Shown here in pieces: positions 6,391-6,550 of a stretch of 6,550 nucleotides of DNA. How positions within the stretch are numbered: position 1 is the first letter of the stretch; every line of letters starts with the position of its first letter. Source of the DNA: an uncultured Bacilli bacterium (lineage in GTDB: Bacteria > Bacillota_I > Bacilli_A > RF39 > UBA660); assembly GCA_947628075.1 (NCBI GenBank), contig CANQYF010000048.1, positions 1-6,550 on the forward strand. Reading direction: 5' to 3'. Position numbers and translations under genes: made by a program. The notes beneath the pieces are model-generated. The model had not been told where the DNA came from, did not search any database, and saw only the letters and a program-made list of their open reading frames with translations.

Positions 6391-6405
6391 TATAATGAAT
6401 ATTCA
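6391..6405 (+). promoter_or_regulatory. Putative -10 and overlapping palindrome upstream of the dinD-like gene
   Basis: TATAAT at 6391-6396 is a consensus -10; transcription would start near 6403. No good -35 lies at the usual 16-18 bp: TTGAAA at 6373-6378 is only 12 bp away. A perfect 10-bp palindrome, TGAATATTCA (6396-6405), overlaps the end of the -10 and the likely start site, the right place for a repressor. It is not the Gram-positive LexA box pattern (GAAC-N4-GTTC), so SOS control is not shown. Confidence 0.4.
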
Positions 6406-6410
6406 AAAAC

Positions 6411-6417
6411 AGGAGGT
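6411..6417 (+). promoter_or_regulatory. Consensus ribosome binding site of the dinD-like gene
   Basis: AGGAGGT lies 5 nt before ATG 6423. It fixes the start of the truncated gene and predicts efficient translation. Confidence 0.85.
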
Positions 6418-6422
6418 TAAAA

Positions 6423-6550
6423 ATGAATCAAATTAAAGAATACAATGAAACTACTTTTGAAAGTATAAAACATATTAATGAATATGGTAATGAATATTGG
6501 CTTGCTCGAGAGTTAATGGTAGTACTTGAATATAAAAGATGGGATAAATT
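6423..6550 (+). CDS. dinD: DinD-like protein, N-terminal fragment (cut by window end)
   Basis: Only 42 codons are visible; the frame is open to the window edge. The segment FESIKHINEYGNEYW (12-26), followed by LARELMVVLEY (27-37) and KRWDK, follows the start of DNA-damage-inducible protein D: F-E-x-I-K-x-I-N, a W then A-R-x-L, then L-x-Y and an aromatic residue. This is a Bro-N-type fold. E. coli DinD is SOS-induced and modulates RecA filaments; homologues are scattered through bacteria, often in accessory regions. The gene has its own Shine-Dalgarno and putative promoter after a terminator, so it is not part of the T4SS-like operon. The C-terminal part, needed to tell DinD from other Bro-N proteins such as phage antirepressors, lies outside the window. 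Confidence 0.78.
   Translation, partial: MNQIKEYNETTFESIKHINEYGNEYWLARELMVVLEYKRWDK

Noticed and set aside
6396..6405. LexA (SOS) box in front of the dinD-like gene
   Set aside because: The palindrome TGAATATTCA has no central spacer and does not fit GAAC-N4-GTTC; no better match was seen from 6265 to 6422.
1..6550. CRISPR array, tRNA or rRNA genes
   Set aside because: No regularly spaced repeats and no tRNA or rRNA signature were seen on either strand.

Overview
The window is AT-rich (roughly 30% GC by eye), with every gene on the + strand, consensus Gram-positive Shine-Dalgarno sites (AAGGAGGG, AGGAGGT, GGTGAT) and the standard code: no in-frame TGA in five long genes, and tryptophan is TGG. 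This suggests a low-GC Bacillota/Bacilli-type bacterium, possibly an uncultured host-associated lineage. The taxonomic guess is weak and rests on composition and protein style only.

Layout: 1-174 is an AT-rich upstream region ending in an extended -10 promoter. Then comes a tight five-gene operon, 175-6264: (1) a secreted, membrane-anchored protein with a cysteine-containing ectodomain and a VirB2-like two-helix hairpin at its C-terminus; (2) a polytopic VirB6/TrbL-like channel protein with a cytoplasmic tail of about 410 residues; (3) a PrgI/VirB3-like small membrane protein; (4) a stand-alone protein resembling the N-terminal domain of TraC/VirB4 ATPases; (5) a VirB4 ATPase with intact Walker A and B motifs. 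Genes 3-4 overlap by 29 nt and genes 4-5 by 1 nt (TAATG); the other gaps are 13 and 20 nt. A strong intrinsic terminator with a GAAA loop (6282-6319) closes the operon. Downstream, a separately transcribed gene starts at 6423 and is cut by the window edge; its first 42 residues match the start of DinD (DNA-damage-inducible protein D, Bro-N fold).

Working model: genes 1-5 encode the membrane core of a reduced Gram-positive type IV secretion system (T4SS): a pilin-like or surface component, channel (VirB6), VirB3 and a two-piece VirB4 motor. No relaxase, VirD4 coupling protein, VirB8 or peptidoglycan hydrolase is present between promoter and terminator. The transcription unit therefore looks self-contained but lacks hallmark conjugation genes. 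It may be a minimal secretion or DNA-uptake apparatus, or one block of a conjugative system whose other parts lie elsewhere. The most unusual parts are the fused ectodomain-hairpin protein, its apparent internal repeat of a cysteine module, and the separate VirB4 N-terminal domain.
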